Origin: Streptomyces olivochromogenes
GTDB taxonomy: Bacteria; Actinomycetota; Actinomycetes; Streptomycetales; Streptomycetaceae
Assembly (NCBI RefSeq): GCF_001514115.1
Contig: NZ_KQ948459.1
Span: 310,001 to 374,000, forward strand
Direction: 5' to 3'
DNA length: 64,000 bases
Numbering within the stretch: the stretch's first letter is position 1; each line of letters opens with the position of its first letter. A model generated the notes under the pieces. That model made no database searches. It was not told the DNA's origin and saw only the letters and a list, made by a program, of their open reading frames with translations. Positions 15,830 through 23,882 of this stretch are shown here, piece by piece. A program made the translations under genes and the position numbers.

Positions 15830-17005
15830 TCAGTGCTCGTCGAGCGCGGTGTCCGGGCGCGCGTAGGTGCGGCCCTTCCAGGCCGCACCGCGCCCCCTGT
15901 AGTGCTGCACCGCGGAATCGACCGTCATGAGGAGGTACAGGAACGCGGTCACCGGCAGCGACGCGGCGAGCCACACGGGCTGCCGGTAGTAGCGCAGCAT
16001 CGGCAGATACGTCGCCGTCATCAGCAGCCACGCGAGCCCGCCTGCCGCCGCGATCCCCGTGTGCCCGGAGAAGAGACCCGTGAAGAGGGCGACCGGCGGC
16101 ACCAGGTACACCACGGCGAGGCCGAGGACCGTACCGAGGAGCAGCAGCGGGTTGTGCCGCAGCTGGGCGTACGCGCTGCGCGAGACCATGCGCCACAGGT
16201 CGTGCAGCCGGGGATAGGGACGCACGCTGTCGACCCGCTCGGCCAGCCCCAGCCAGATGTGGCCCCCGCTCCCCTTGACCGCCCTCGCGAGCGCCACGTC
16301 GTCGATGACGGCATGCCGGATGGCGTCCGGAATCCGCGCCCGCTCGGCGGCGTCGGCGCGCAGCAGTACGCAGCCGCCCGCCGCGGCCGCCGTCCGTGAG
16401 CCCTTCACCGCGATCCACCGGAAGGGATAGAGCTGTGCGAAGAAGTAGACGAAGGCGGGGACGACGAGCCGCTCCCACACGCTCTCCACCCGCAGCCGGG
16501 CCATCTGCGAGACCAGGTCGAAACCGCCGGTGCGCGCCGCGGCGACCAGCGTCCGCAGGCTGTCCGGCGCGTGCGCGATGTCCGCGTCCGTCAGCAGCAG
16601 GTATTCGGGGCCACGCGCGTGTGCCAGGCCGATGCCGTGACGCACGGCCCAGAGCTTGCCGGTCCAGCCCGCGGGCGGCTCCCCGGGCGAGCCGACGGTG
16701 AGCGGCAGCCCGCCGTGCGTGCGGGCGAGCTCACGGGCCAGCTCCCCGGTGCCGTCCGAGCTGCCGTCGTCGACGAGGAAGATCTCGGCGCGCCCCGGAT
16801 AGTCCTGGGCGAGCAGCGAGGGCAGGCTCTCGGGCAGCACGGCGGCCTCGTCGCGCGCCGGTACGACGACGCAGACGGACGGCCAGTCGTCCGGTTCCCG
16901 CCGCGGCGGCAGCCGCAGATCCGTACGCCAGAAGAAGCCCTGGCCGAGCAGCAGCCACAGCCAGGCGGCCAGTGATCCCACAGCGGTCCACGCGACGGCA
17001 CTCAC
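15830..17005 (-). CDS. Family 2 glycosyltransferase, HpnB-like
   Basis: The 391-residue protein has an N-terminal membrane helix (8-26), a GT2 catalytic domain with SVCVVVPARDEAAVLPESL, FLVDDGSSDGT, LLTDADIAH (the DxD-type metal site) and a QXXRW-like region near RRVDSV..., and three to four C-terminal membrane helices. The pattern AGGCVLLRADAAERA and the layout match hopene-associated glycosyltransferase HpnB. No squalene-hopene or other hpn gene is nearby, so its product is uncertain. GTG 17005 has CAGACT 7 nt upstream and no ribosome-binding site, suggesting a leaderless message. It is divergent from the racemase gene. Confidence 0.82.
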   Translation of the reverse strand: MSAVAWTAVGSLAAWLWLLLGQGFFWRTDLRLPPRREPDDWPSVCVVVPARDEAAVLPESLPSLLAQDYPGRAEIFLVDDGSSDGTGELARELARTHGGLPLTVGSPGEPPAGWTGKLWAVRHGIGLAHARGPEYLLLTDADIAHAPDSLRTLVAAARTGGFDLVSQMARLRVESVWERLVVPAFVYFFAQLYPFRWIAVKGSRTAAAAGGCVLLRADAAERARIPDAIRHAVIDDVALARAVKGSGGHIWLGLAERVDSVRPYPRLHDLWRMVSRSAYAQLRHNPLLLLGTVLGLAVVYLVPPVALFTGLFSGHTGIAAAGGLAWLLMTATYLPMLRYYRQPVWLAASLPVTAFLYLLMTVDSAVQHYRGRGAAWKGRTYARPDTALDEH

Positions 17006-17063
17006 CCGCCGCAGTCTGCCCCACCCCGGGGGTCCGCCGGGGCGGATCGTCTATGGTGACCGG

Positions 17064-17849
17064 GTGAAGATCGCGCTCATGGACTCCGGAATCGGACTGC
17101 TCGCTGCTGCCGCCGTGGTACGCCGACTGCGGCCGGACGCCGATCTCGTGCTCTCCTCGGACCCCGGCAGCATGCCCTGGGGACCGCGTACGCCCGAGGA
17201 CGTGACCGCCCGCGCCCTCGCCGTCGCCGAGGCCGCCGCGCAGCACCGTCCCGACGCCCTGATCGTCGCCTGCAACACCGCCTCCGTACGAGCCCTGTCG
17301 GCGCTGCGCGCCCGTCTGGAGCCGGAGGTGCCCGTCATCGGCACGGTCCCGGCGATCAAGCCCGCCGCGGCCGGTGGGGGACCCGTCGCGATCTGGGCCA
17401 CGCCCTCCACCACCGGCAGCCCCTATCAGCGCGGGCTCATCGGCGAGTTCGCCGAGGGGGTGTCCGTGACCGAAGTGGCCTGCCCCGGGCTCGCCGACGC
17501 CGTGGAGCACGGTGACCAGGAGGCCATCGACGCCGCGATCGCCGCGGCGGCCGAGCGCACCCCCGGCGATGTAAGGGCCGTAGTCCTGGGCTGCACCCAT
17601 TACGAGCTGGTCGCCGAACGCATCCGTACGGCCGTGCAGCAGCCCGGCCTCCCGCCGCTCGCGCTGCATGGCTCCGCCGGGGCTGTCGCCGCGCAGGCAC
17701 TGCGCAGGATCGGTGAGCTCCCGGACCCGTCGGCTCCCGCCGAGGGCTCCCTCACCGTGCTCCTCAGCGGCAGCGAGGGCGGCCTGTCGGCGACCGCGCT
17801 GGCGTACGAGGAAGGCCGCCTTCTTCAGGAGGTCAGCCCCGCCCGCTGA
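17064..17849 (+). CDS. Glutamate racemase-like protein
   Basis: The 261-residue protein carries both catalytic cysteine motifs of the Asp/Glu racemase family: ACNTAS (near residue 72) and GCTHYEL (near 180). The N-terminal MALMDSGIG matches MurI, but the usual DSGVGGL is DSGIGLL. MurI makes D-glutamate for peptidoglycan. This gene lies away from cell-wall synthesis genes, so I suspect a second, paralogous racemase. GTG 17064 has TATGGT exactly 6 nt upstream and no Shine-Dalgarno, indicating a leaderless transcript. A 16-bp duplication covers its stop codon. Confidence 0.8.
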   Translation: MKIALMDSGIGLLAAAAVVRRLRPDADLVLSSDPGSMPWGPRTPEDVTARALAVAEAAAQHRPDALIVACNTASVRALSALRARLEPEVPVIGTVPAIKPAAAGGGPVAIWATPSTTGSPYQRGLIGEFAEGVSVTEVACPGLADAVEHGDQEAIDAAIAAAAERTPGDVRAVVLGCTHYELVAERIRTAVQQPGLPPLALHGSAGAVAAQALRRIGELPDPSAPAEGSLTVLLSGSEGGLSATALAYEEGRLLQEVSPAR

Positions 17850-17893
17850 CTCTGTCGCCGTTCGGAGCCCCTCACCTGCTGACTCTGTCGCCG
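17845..17893. repeat. 16-bp direct repeat spanning the racemase stop codon
   Basis: GCTGACTCTGTCGCCG occurs at 17845-17860 and 17878-17893, 33 bp apart. The first copy contains the racemase stop TGA. Confidence 0.85.
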
Positions 17894-18021
17894 GGCGGAG
17901 GCCTCCGAAGGGCAACCGTCCGTCACCGCCCGAACGCCCCGCGTGCGCCGCGCGCCCACCCGGAGCAGTGACCCTTCACGAGCCGGTGCCCGCGGTGCGG
18001 AACCTGAGTAGTCTCTTAAAC

Positions 18022-18567
18022 ATGAGGGACCACCTCCACCGCGAAAAGTTCTCGCACCCCGATGTCTGGACAGGGAGTGCGACCAATCGCGTCCAGTGGC
18101 TGCCCGCCATCGGCGGGGCCGCGTGCATCGCGCTGGGTGTCGAACTGGCCGTCGACTCGACGTGGACGTCGGGTGTCGCGGCACTGGCCATGTCCGTCGT
18201 CGGGTGCATCGCGGCGGGACTGCTCATCATGTTCGGCACGCTCGCCTTCGTGCATGTCGCCGTGAAGGTCGACAAGGACTGCCTCGAAGTGCGCTGCGGC
18301 CACATAGGTCTGCCCCGCCGGCGTATTCCGCTCTCGAGCGTCGTCGGCGCCGACTTCGCCCCCCGGGTCACCCCGCGGCAGTGGGGCGGCTGGGGCTACC
18401 GCTGGCGTCCCGACAAGGGCACCGCGGTCATCGTCCGGCGCGGTGAGGGCGTGGTGCTCCAGCTCGGCGACGGACACACGTTCACCATCACGGTGGACAA
18501 CGCGGAGGCGATGGTCCGGATCATCCGGGACCGGCTGCGGCCGGCCACGCCCGGCGCGGTCATCTGA
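18022..18567 (+). CDS. Membrane protein with PH-like C-terminal domain
   Basis: The 181-residue protein has two membrane helices (about 28-45 and 52-75) and a C-terminal part with beta strands resembling bacterial PH domains (VKVDKDCLEVRCGHIGLPRRRIPLSSVVGADFAP, then a strand pair around AVIVRRGEGVVLQLGDG). This two-helix plus PH layout is common in actinobacteria; function unknown. ATG 18022 has TAGTCT ending 7 nt upstream and no Shine-Dalgarno, so it is probably leaderless. It converges on the ligase-like gene with a 12-nt gap. Confidence 0.75.
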   Translation: MRDHLHREKFSHPDVWTGSATNRVQWLPAIGGAACIALGVELAVDSTWTSGVAALAMSVVGCIAAGLLIMFGTLAFVHVAVKVDKDCLEVRCGHIGLPRRRIPLSSVVGADFAPRVTPRQWGGWGYRWRPDKGTAVIVRRGEGVVLQLGDGHTFTITVDNAEAMVRIIRDRLRPATPGAVI

Positions 18568-18579
18568 CCGGCGCGCGGT

Positions 18580-19725
18580 TCACGGCTCCAGCCGGTTCCT
18601 CGGGGTTCGGTCCCCCGCGTTCAGGACGCTCTCCAGGTCCTCGTCGGCCAGGGGGTGTGCCGTCGCGAGCCCCGCGAGCAGCCCCGCACCCGCCGTCACC
18701 GTGGTGAAGCTCAGCGCGTTGCCCAGCGAGGCGATCACGGCCAGCGCCGTGAGGGCCGCGCCTGCCGTCAGCGCGATCGTCGTGGACCGCGGCGAACGCC
18801 ACAGTGAATAGAGGACCCAGCAGAAGACCGCGGCGAGCAGCGCGAGGCCGACCAGACCCTGCTCGGCCGCCTGCTGCCACGGTGCAGAGTGGGGCTTGCC
18901 GTCGGGCAGCAGCGACTGCGTGACCGTCGGACTGAGTTCCCCGTACCGCCCGGGCCCCACGCCGAGGGCGGGATGGTGTCCGGCCAGGTGGAGCGCGTCG
19001 CGCCAGAGCAGGACCCGGTGCTCGGTGAGCTGCCCCTCCAGGGAAGCGGTCAGACCGTCCGGAAGCACGTTCTCCGCGACCGCCCAGGTCGCGCCCGTCA
19101 CCAGCGCCGCGGCGAGCGCGAGACCCTCGAGTCCGAGGGCGCGGCGGCGCACGCGGTCGGCGGCGAGCGAGCAAAGCAGCACTCCGGCGCCGGCGGCGCA
19201 TCCCGTGGTCGAGCCGAGTACCGCCGCGCTCACCACGATCGTGACGGCGAGCAGACGCAGCGCGAGCCGCTGCGTCGGCCCGCGTGCCGCCCAGGCCGCG
19301 CAGCACGCCGCTCCGGTGGACAGGGCGAGCAGCGCGGCCGTGGCGCCGCCGTGCCCGAGTGGCGTCGTGAAAACCGGGCCCGGGGTGGTGTGCGCGGCGG
19401 TGAGCGCGAGGCCCAGTCCGGCGAGGGCGCAGGCACACGGCGCCGCGACCGGCAGGAGAGCGCCGAGGATCCGGCCCGAGGCGTACCCGGCGGCCACGGC
19501 GAGCACGGCCAGGAGCACGCCCTCGGGCCGCCCGTCGTGCGCGGTCGCCGTGATCAGGGCCCACCCCGCGCAGGCCCCGAGCACGATCACACCCATGGCG
19601 TCCGAAACGTTTCGTCTCTCGCCTTCGGCCGCCGAATCGGCCGCGGACCTCATCCCCGTGGACCCCACCCCGTCGCCCCCCGACCTGTGCCGGACCCCGA
19701 CCGCCACGGCCGCACCCGGCCGCAC
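18580..19725 (-). CDS. O-antigen ligase/polymerase-like membrane protein
   Basis: The 381-residue protein has about ten hydrophobic helices and the loop motif HRVLLWRDALHLAGHHPALGVGPGRYGE, typical of the Wzy_C/O-antigen ligase superfamily. Members transfer or polymerise lipid-linked glycans outside the membrane. In Streptomyces the substrate would be a cell-wall glycan or exopolysaccharide. GTG 19725 sits 17 nt after a TACGGT box on the minus strand; an internal ATG at 19653 is an alternative start. It is divergent from lnt. Confidence 0.75.
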   Translation of the reverse strand: MRPGAAVAVGVRHRSGGDGVGSTGMRSAADSAAEGERRNVSDAMGVIVLGACAGWALITATAHDGRPEGVLLAVLAVAAGYASGRILGALLPVAAPCACALAGLGLALTAAHTTPGPVFTTPLGHGGATAALLALSTGAACCAAWAARGPTQRLALRLLAVTIVVSAAVLGSTTGCAAGAGVLLCSLAADRVRRRALGLEGLALAAALVTGATWAVAENVLPDGLTASLEGQLTEHRVLLWRDALHLAGHHPALGVGPGRYGELSPTVTQSLLPDGKPHSAPWQQAAEQGLVGLALLAAVFCWVLYSLWRSPRSTTIALTAGAALTALAVIASLGNALSFTTVTAGAGLLAGLATAHPLADEDLESVLNAGDRTPRNRLEP

Positions 19726-19894
19726 GTCAGAGGCTCGGGCACACCGTAACGGCTGATGCGCCGGTTTGTGGATGAGTTGCGCAGGAACGGTGCATCAGGC
19801 GGGCATACGACGGTCTGCGGAGCGGACGGACCACCCCTGGGCACCGGGAGGTTCATGGTGCGGACCGTGCTGTCGGCGCCCAGGTCACGCGCCG

Positions 19895-19900
19895 TACACT
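19895..19900 (+). promoter_or_regulatory. -10 box TACACT giving a leaderless lnt message
   Basis: TACACT ends 6 nt before the GTG start at 19907, so the transcript should begin at or next to the start codon. No Shine-Dalgarno sequence is present. A weak -35 (CTGTCG) lies 18-19 nt upstream. Confidence 0.6.
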
Positions 19901-19906
19901 CCCCGG

Positions 19907-21535
19907 GTGACCGCCACCGCAACTTCCGTAGACGAGCCGGATCAGCTCGAACCCCAGGCCGCGCCCGCATCGCGCGCGGCCAGACTGGCTCGGCGATACG
20001 CTCCGGCCGCCGCCGCGGCGCTCTCCGGAGTGCTGCTCTACGTCAGTTTCCCGCCGCGCACCGTCTCGTGGCTGGCCCTGCCGGCCTTCGCGGTCCTCGG
20101 TTGGCTTCTGCGCGGTCGCTCCTGGAAGGCGGGCCTCGGGCTCGGCTATCTGTTCGGCCTCGGCTTCCTGCTGCCGCTGCTCGTGTGGACCGGTGTCGAG
20201 GTCGGCCCCGGTCCGTGGCTGGCACTAGTCGCCGTGGAAGCGGTGTACGTGGCGCTCGTCGGCGCGGGCATCACCCTCGTCTCCCGGCTGCCCGGCTGGC
20301 CGCTGTGGGCGGCTGCGGTCTGGATCGCGGGCGAGGCGGCACGCGCGCGTGCGCCGTTCGGCGGCTTCCCCTGGGGCAAGGTCGCCTTCGGCCAGGCGGA
20401 CGGCATCTTCCTTCCGCTGGCCGCGGTGGGCGGCACCCCGGTGCTCGGCTTCGCGGTCGTGCTCTGCGGCTTCGGGCTGTACGAGGTCGTACGCCAGGTC
20501 GTCGAGGGCCGGCGCACCGGCGTCGTACGCCGAGGGGCCGCCGCGGCGGCGCTGCTCAGCGTGGCCGTCCCCGTGGCCGGGGCGCTCGCCGCGCGGTCGC
20601 TGGTGAGCGACAAGGCCGAGAACGGCACGGCGACCGTCGCCGTCATCCAGGGCAACGTGCCGCGCGCGGGGCTCGACTTCAACTCCCAGCGGCGCGCCGT
20701 CCTCGACTACCACGCACGGGAGACCGAGCGGCTGGCCGCCGAGGTCAAGGCGGGCAAGGTCGCCCGGCCCGACTTCGTGCTGTGGCCGGAGAACTCCTCC
20801 GACGTCGACCCCTTCACCAACGCCGACGCCCGCCTCGTGATCGACAACGCCGCCAAGGCCATCGGCGCGCCCATCTCGGTCGGTGGCGTCGTCGAGCGCG
20901 ACGGCAAGCTCTACAACGAGCAGATCCTGTGGGACCCGGTCAAGGGCCCGCTCGACACGTACGACAAGCGACAGGTCCAGCCCTTCGGCGAGTACCTTCC
21001 GCTGCGTTCACTGCTCGGCGCGATCAACAAGAACTGGACCTCGATGGTCCGCCAGGACTTCAGCCGGGGCCACAAGCCGGGCGTGTTCACCATGGACGGC
21101 TCCAGGGTCGGACTGGTCACCTGCTACGAGGCCGCCTTCGACTGGGCCGTGCGCAGCACCGTGACCGACGGTGCGCAGCTGATCTCGGTGCCGAGCAACA
21201 ACGCGACCTTCGACCGCAGCGAGATGACCTATCAGCAGCTCGCCATGTCCCGCGTCCGAGCCGTCGAGCACAGCCGTACCGTCACGGTGCCGGTGACCAG
21301 CGGCGTCAGCGCCGTGATCATGCCCGACGGGAGGATCACCCAGCGGACCGGGATGTTCGTGGCGGACTCGCTGGTCCAGAAGGTGCCGCTGCGCTCCTCC
21401 GAGACCCCCGCCACGCGGCTCGGCATCCTGCCGGAGATGCTGCTGGTGGCCGTCGCGGTGGGCGGTCTCGGCTGGGCGGGTACGACGGTGGCCCGGGGGC
21501 GCCGCAACGGCGCCGTTCCGGGCGATCTCGCCTGA
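19907..21535 (+). CDS. lnt: Apolipoprotein N-acyltransferase
   Basis: The 542-residue protein has an N-terminal multi-helix membrane part (about 28-230) and a nitrilase-like domain. The catalytic triad is visible: Glu295 in LWPENSS, Lys354 in YDKRQ, and Cys406 in VTCYEAA. Lnt adds the third acyl chain to the N-terminal cysteine of lipoproteins such as the three binding proteins encoded in this window. The mycobacterial enzyme is fused or adjacent to Ppm1, a polyprenol-mannose synthase; here no ppm1 follows. GTG 19907 is chosen from the leaderless -10 spacing; a longer frame to 19766 has no support. Confidence 0.93.
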   Translation: MTATATSVDEPDQLEPQAAPASRAARLARRYAPAAAAALSGVLLYVSFPPRTVSWLALPAFAVLGWLLRGRSWKAGLGLGYLFGLGFLLPLLVWTGVEVGPGPWLALVAVEAVYVALVGAGITLVSRLPGWPLWAAAVWIAGEAARARAPFGGFPWGKVAFGQADGIFLPLAAVGGTPVLGFAVVLCGFGLYEVVRQVVEGRRTGVVRRGAAAAALLSVAVPVAGALAARSLVSDKAENGTATVAVIQGNVPRAGLDFNSQRRAVLDYHARETERLAAEVKAGKVARPDFVLWPENSSDVDPFTNADARLVIDNAAKAIGAPISVGGVVERDGKLYNEQILWDPVKGPLDTYDKRQVQPFGEYLPLRSLLGAINKNWTSMVRQDFSRGHKPGVFTMDGSRVGLVTCYEAAFDWAVRSTVTDGAQLISVPSNNATFDRSEMTYQQLAMSRVRAVEHSRTVTVPVTSGVSAVIMPDGRITQRTGMFVADSLVQKVPLRSSETPATRLGILPEMLLVAVAVGGLGWAGTTVARGRRNGAVPGDLA

Positions 21536-21563
21536 CCTCGGCCGGACGACGGAAACCGGCCGT

Positions 21564-21569
21564 TAGGGT
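21564..21569 (+). promoter_or_regulatory. -10 box TAGGGT giving a leaderless Nudix message
   Basis: TAGGGT ends exactly 6 nt before ATG 21576 in a 40-nt gap after lnt. It allows separate expression of the Nudix gene from a leaderless mRNA. Confidence 0.55.
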
Positions 21570-21575
21570 CGGTCC

Positions 21576-22049
21576 ATGGCTACTCCTGACTTCATCCGCA
21601 CCATCCGGGCCTCGGCCGGCCACCAGCTGCTCTGGCTCCCCGGAGTCACCGCCATCGTCTTCGACGACGAGGGCAGAGTGCTCCTGGGCCGGCGCACCGA
21701 CACCCGGAAGTGGTCGGTCATCGGCGGCATTCCGGACCCGGGCGAGCAGCCCGCGGCCTGCGCCGTGCGGGAGGTGTTCGAGGAGACCAACGTGCGCTGC
21801 GTCGTCGAGCGCGTGGTGCTGGTCCAGGCCCTGGAGCCGGTCACCTACGAGAACGGCGACACCTGCCAGTACATGGACACCACATTCCGGTGCCGGGCCG
21901 TCGGCGGCGAGGCCAGGGTCAACGACGACGAGTCGCTGGACGTCGGCTGGTTCGCGGTCGACGCGTTGCCTGAGCTGAACGAGTTCGGGATGCTCCGGAT
22001 CAAGCAGGCCCTGTCGGACGCGCCCACCTGGTTCGACCCCACGACCTGA
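21576..22049 (+). CDS. Nudix hydrolase
   Basis: The 157-residue protein has a clear Nudix box, GGIPDPGEQPAACAVREVFEETNV (residues ~50-73, shown in order; the metal-binding REVFEET core is intact). It begins with a strand pair around GVTAIVFDDEGRVLLGRR. Nudix enzymes cleave nucleoside diphosphate derivatives; the precise substrate cannot be inferred. It follows lnt on the same strand but appears to have its own leaderless promoter. It converges on the phosphatase gene with a 27-nt gap. Confidence 0.92.
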   Translation: MATPDFIRTIRASAGHQLLWLPGVTAIVFDDEGRVLLGRRTDTRKWSVIGGIPDPGEQPAACAVREVFEETNVRCVVERVVLVQALEPVTYENGDTCQYMDTTFRCRAVGGEARVNDDESLDVGWFAVDALPELNEFGMLRIKQALSDAPTWFDPTT

Positions 22050-22076
22050 GCGCGGGCGCACCGGGGACCGGACGGC

Positions 22077-23357
22077 TCACAGCCGGACGACGACGAGCGC
22101 GGTGTCGTCGTCGGGGCCGCGCCGAGGTGCGGGGACGAGATCGGCCAGCACGGCGTCGGCGAGGAGTTCGGGGCCGAGCAGGTGATGGCGTTCGACGCTG
22201 TGGGCGAGACGGTCCAGACCGGCGTAGATGTCCTCGCCCCGGCGCTCGATCAGACCGTCGGTGTACAGCACGAGGGTGCTGCCGGGACCGTAGCCCACCG
22301 TCGACTCGCAGCGGGGAAGGGAGTCGTCGCCCGCTCCCAGGGGCGGGTCGGTGGCCGAGTCCAGCACCTCGACGAAGCCGTCGCTGTGGGCCAGCAGAGG
22401 CGGCGGATGGCCGGCGCGACTGTAGGTGACGGTGAGGGCGGTGCGGTCGATGACGACCTGGACGGCGGTCGTCGCGAGCGCGCCGTCGACGGTGTGGGCG
22501 TGCGCCGCGAGGGTGCTGAGGGCGGTGGCGGGCCGCCCGGTGGCGCGGATCGCCGCGCTCAGGGCGCTGCGCAACTGGCCCATGGTCCCGGCCGCCTCCA
22601 GACCGTGCCCCACCACGTCACCGACCGCCACGGCCAGCCGTCGCGCGTCGAGGTCGATCAGGTCGTACCAGTCGCCGCACACGTTGAGGCTGGTCGCGGG
22701 CCGGTAGCGCACGGCCACCCCGGGTCGGTCCGGCAGCGTCGTACTCGGCAGCATGGCGCGCTGCAGGGTGACGGCGACCTCGTGCGCGCGGGCGTGGGCC
22801 TTGCGCAACTCCTCGTTGAGTTCCTCCAGTTCCAGGGAGCGGTTCAGCAGATCGGCGGTCATCGCGTCCTCGGCGGTGAGGGGCACCTCCGGTGCGGCGC
22901 CGAGCGCCCGCCGTGCGCGTATCAGCGCGGTGACCTCCTCGACACGGTGGACGATGAGTGACACCCGGCCGTCGGCGTCGAGGAGAGGGATGTTGACGGT
23001 GCTCCAGTAGCGCTCCTCGAACACGCCGGGCCGGTCGGGCATGTCCACGGAGTACTTCTGCAGGGCCATGCTGTCCGGCCCGCAGGTGGCCAGTACCCGC
23101 TCCAGCGAGGCGCGCAGCGCCTGAGCACCACTGGCCCGGGGGTCGGAGGGGTTGTCGGGAAACACGTCGAAGACGCACCGACCGAGCAGCTCCGCGAGGC
23201 TCCGTCCGGAGACCCTCTCGTAGGCCCGATTGGCGTCGACCGCCACCATGTCGGGCGTGAGCAGCAGCGCGGGACTGGGCAGGGCCCGGAAGACCTCCGC
23301 GTAGTCGATTCCGATGCCCCGGCCGCGTCTTTCGGCCGGCGCATCACTGTCACTCAT
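22077..23357 (-). CDS. PAS-SpoIIE (PP2C-type) serine phosphatase
   Basis: The 426-residue protein has an N-terminal PAS domain (about 18-150), a short helical linker (LELEELNEELRKAHARA) and a SpoIIE/RsbU phosphatase domain. The metal ligands are in GDWYDLIDL, GDVVGHGLEAA, LVLYTDGLIERRG and the terminal PDDDTALVVVRL. Such enzymes dephosphorylate anti-anti-sigma factors and thus set alternative sigma factor activity. The PAS domain would sense a ligand or redox state; no haem or flavin motif is obvious. No anti-sigma gene is adjacent. The soluble layout indicates a cytoplasmic sensor. Confidence 0.92.
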   Translation of the reverse strand: MSDSDAPAERRGRGIGIDYAEVFRALPSPALLLTPDMVAVDANRAYERVSGRSLAELLGRCVFDVFPDNPSDPRASGAQALRASLERVLATCGPDSMALQKYSVDMPDRPGVFEERYWSTVNIPLLDADGRVSLIVHRVEEVTALIRARRALGAAPEVPLTAEDAMTADLLNRSLELEELNEELRKAHARAHEVAVTLQRAMLPSTTLPDRPGVAVRYRPATSLNVCGDWYDLIDLDARRLAVAVGDVVGHGLEAAGTMGQLRSALSAAIRATGRPATALSTLAAHAHTVDGALATTAVQVVIDRTALTVTYSRAGHPPPLLAHSDGFVEVLDSATDPPLGAGDDSLPRCESTVGYGPGSTLVLYTDGLIERRGEDIYAGLDRLAHSVERHHLLGPELLADAVLADLVPAPRRGPDDDTALVVVRL

Positions 23358-23530
23358 GTCCCATGTCTACTCCGCCCCCTGGCCCGATGCGACACGGTGA
23401 CCGTTTCCGGTCCGCCCGAGCGGACGGCCCGTGGCCGGGTTCTCCTGCCAGGCGATGTGCGCAAGGATGATGGAGGATGGATCACAGAGCCCCCGACAGG
23501 GCCGTGCTCACCGGAGAACGAGGTGAGGAC

Positions 23531-23728
23531 ATGAACTGTTACGACTGCCCCGGCACCCCCGGTCCCGCGGTCGCCGTGTGCATCCGCTGCGGCGCGGCGC
23601 TCTGTCGCACGCATGTGCACGAAAGCCACCCGCCGACGCAGGACATCTCCGGCACCGGCCGGGCCAGCCACGAGAAGCCGGCCCGCCACATCACCTGCGG
23701 AGCCTGCCGCGCGGCGGAGACGAGCTGA
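23531..23728 (+). CDS. DUF2180-type cysteine-rich small protein
   Basis: The 65-residue protein has zinc-ribbon-like cysteine pairs: MNCYDC, CIRCGAALC and ITCGAC, plus histidines in THVHESH. This pattern is that of DUF2180, common in Streptomyces. A small zinc-binding regulator or chaperone is likely, but no function is established to my knowledge. ATG 23531 has GTGAGG 3-4 nt upstream and is preferred to the ATG at 23477, since the family starts with MNCYDC. Confidence 0.82.
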   Translation: MNCYDCPGTPGPAVAVCIRCGAALCRTHVHESHPPTQDISGTGRASHEKPARHITCGACRAAETS

Positions 23729-23882
23729 CTTTTGCAGCGCACCGGCCGCGCCCCACGGTGTGAGCCGCGGCGTCCGTTACCCGACCTGAACGTCACCTGA
23801 ACAGCCAACGCCCCCAGGCATCCCGGTGGGCCGTTCCGCCCTCTCTCTGAGCGAACGGCGAGTACACCGGGAAGGTACGTCC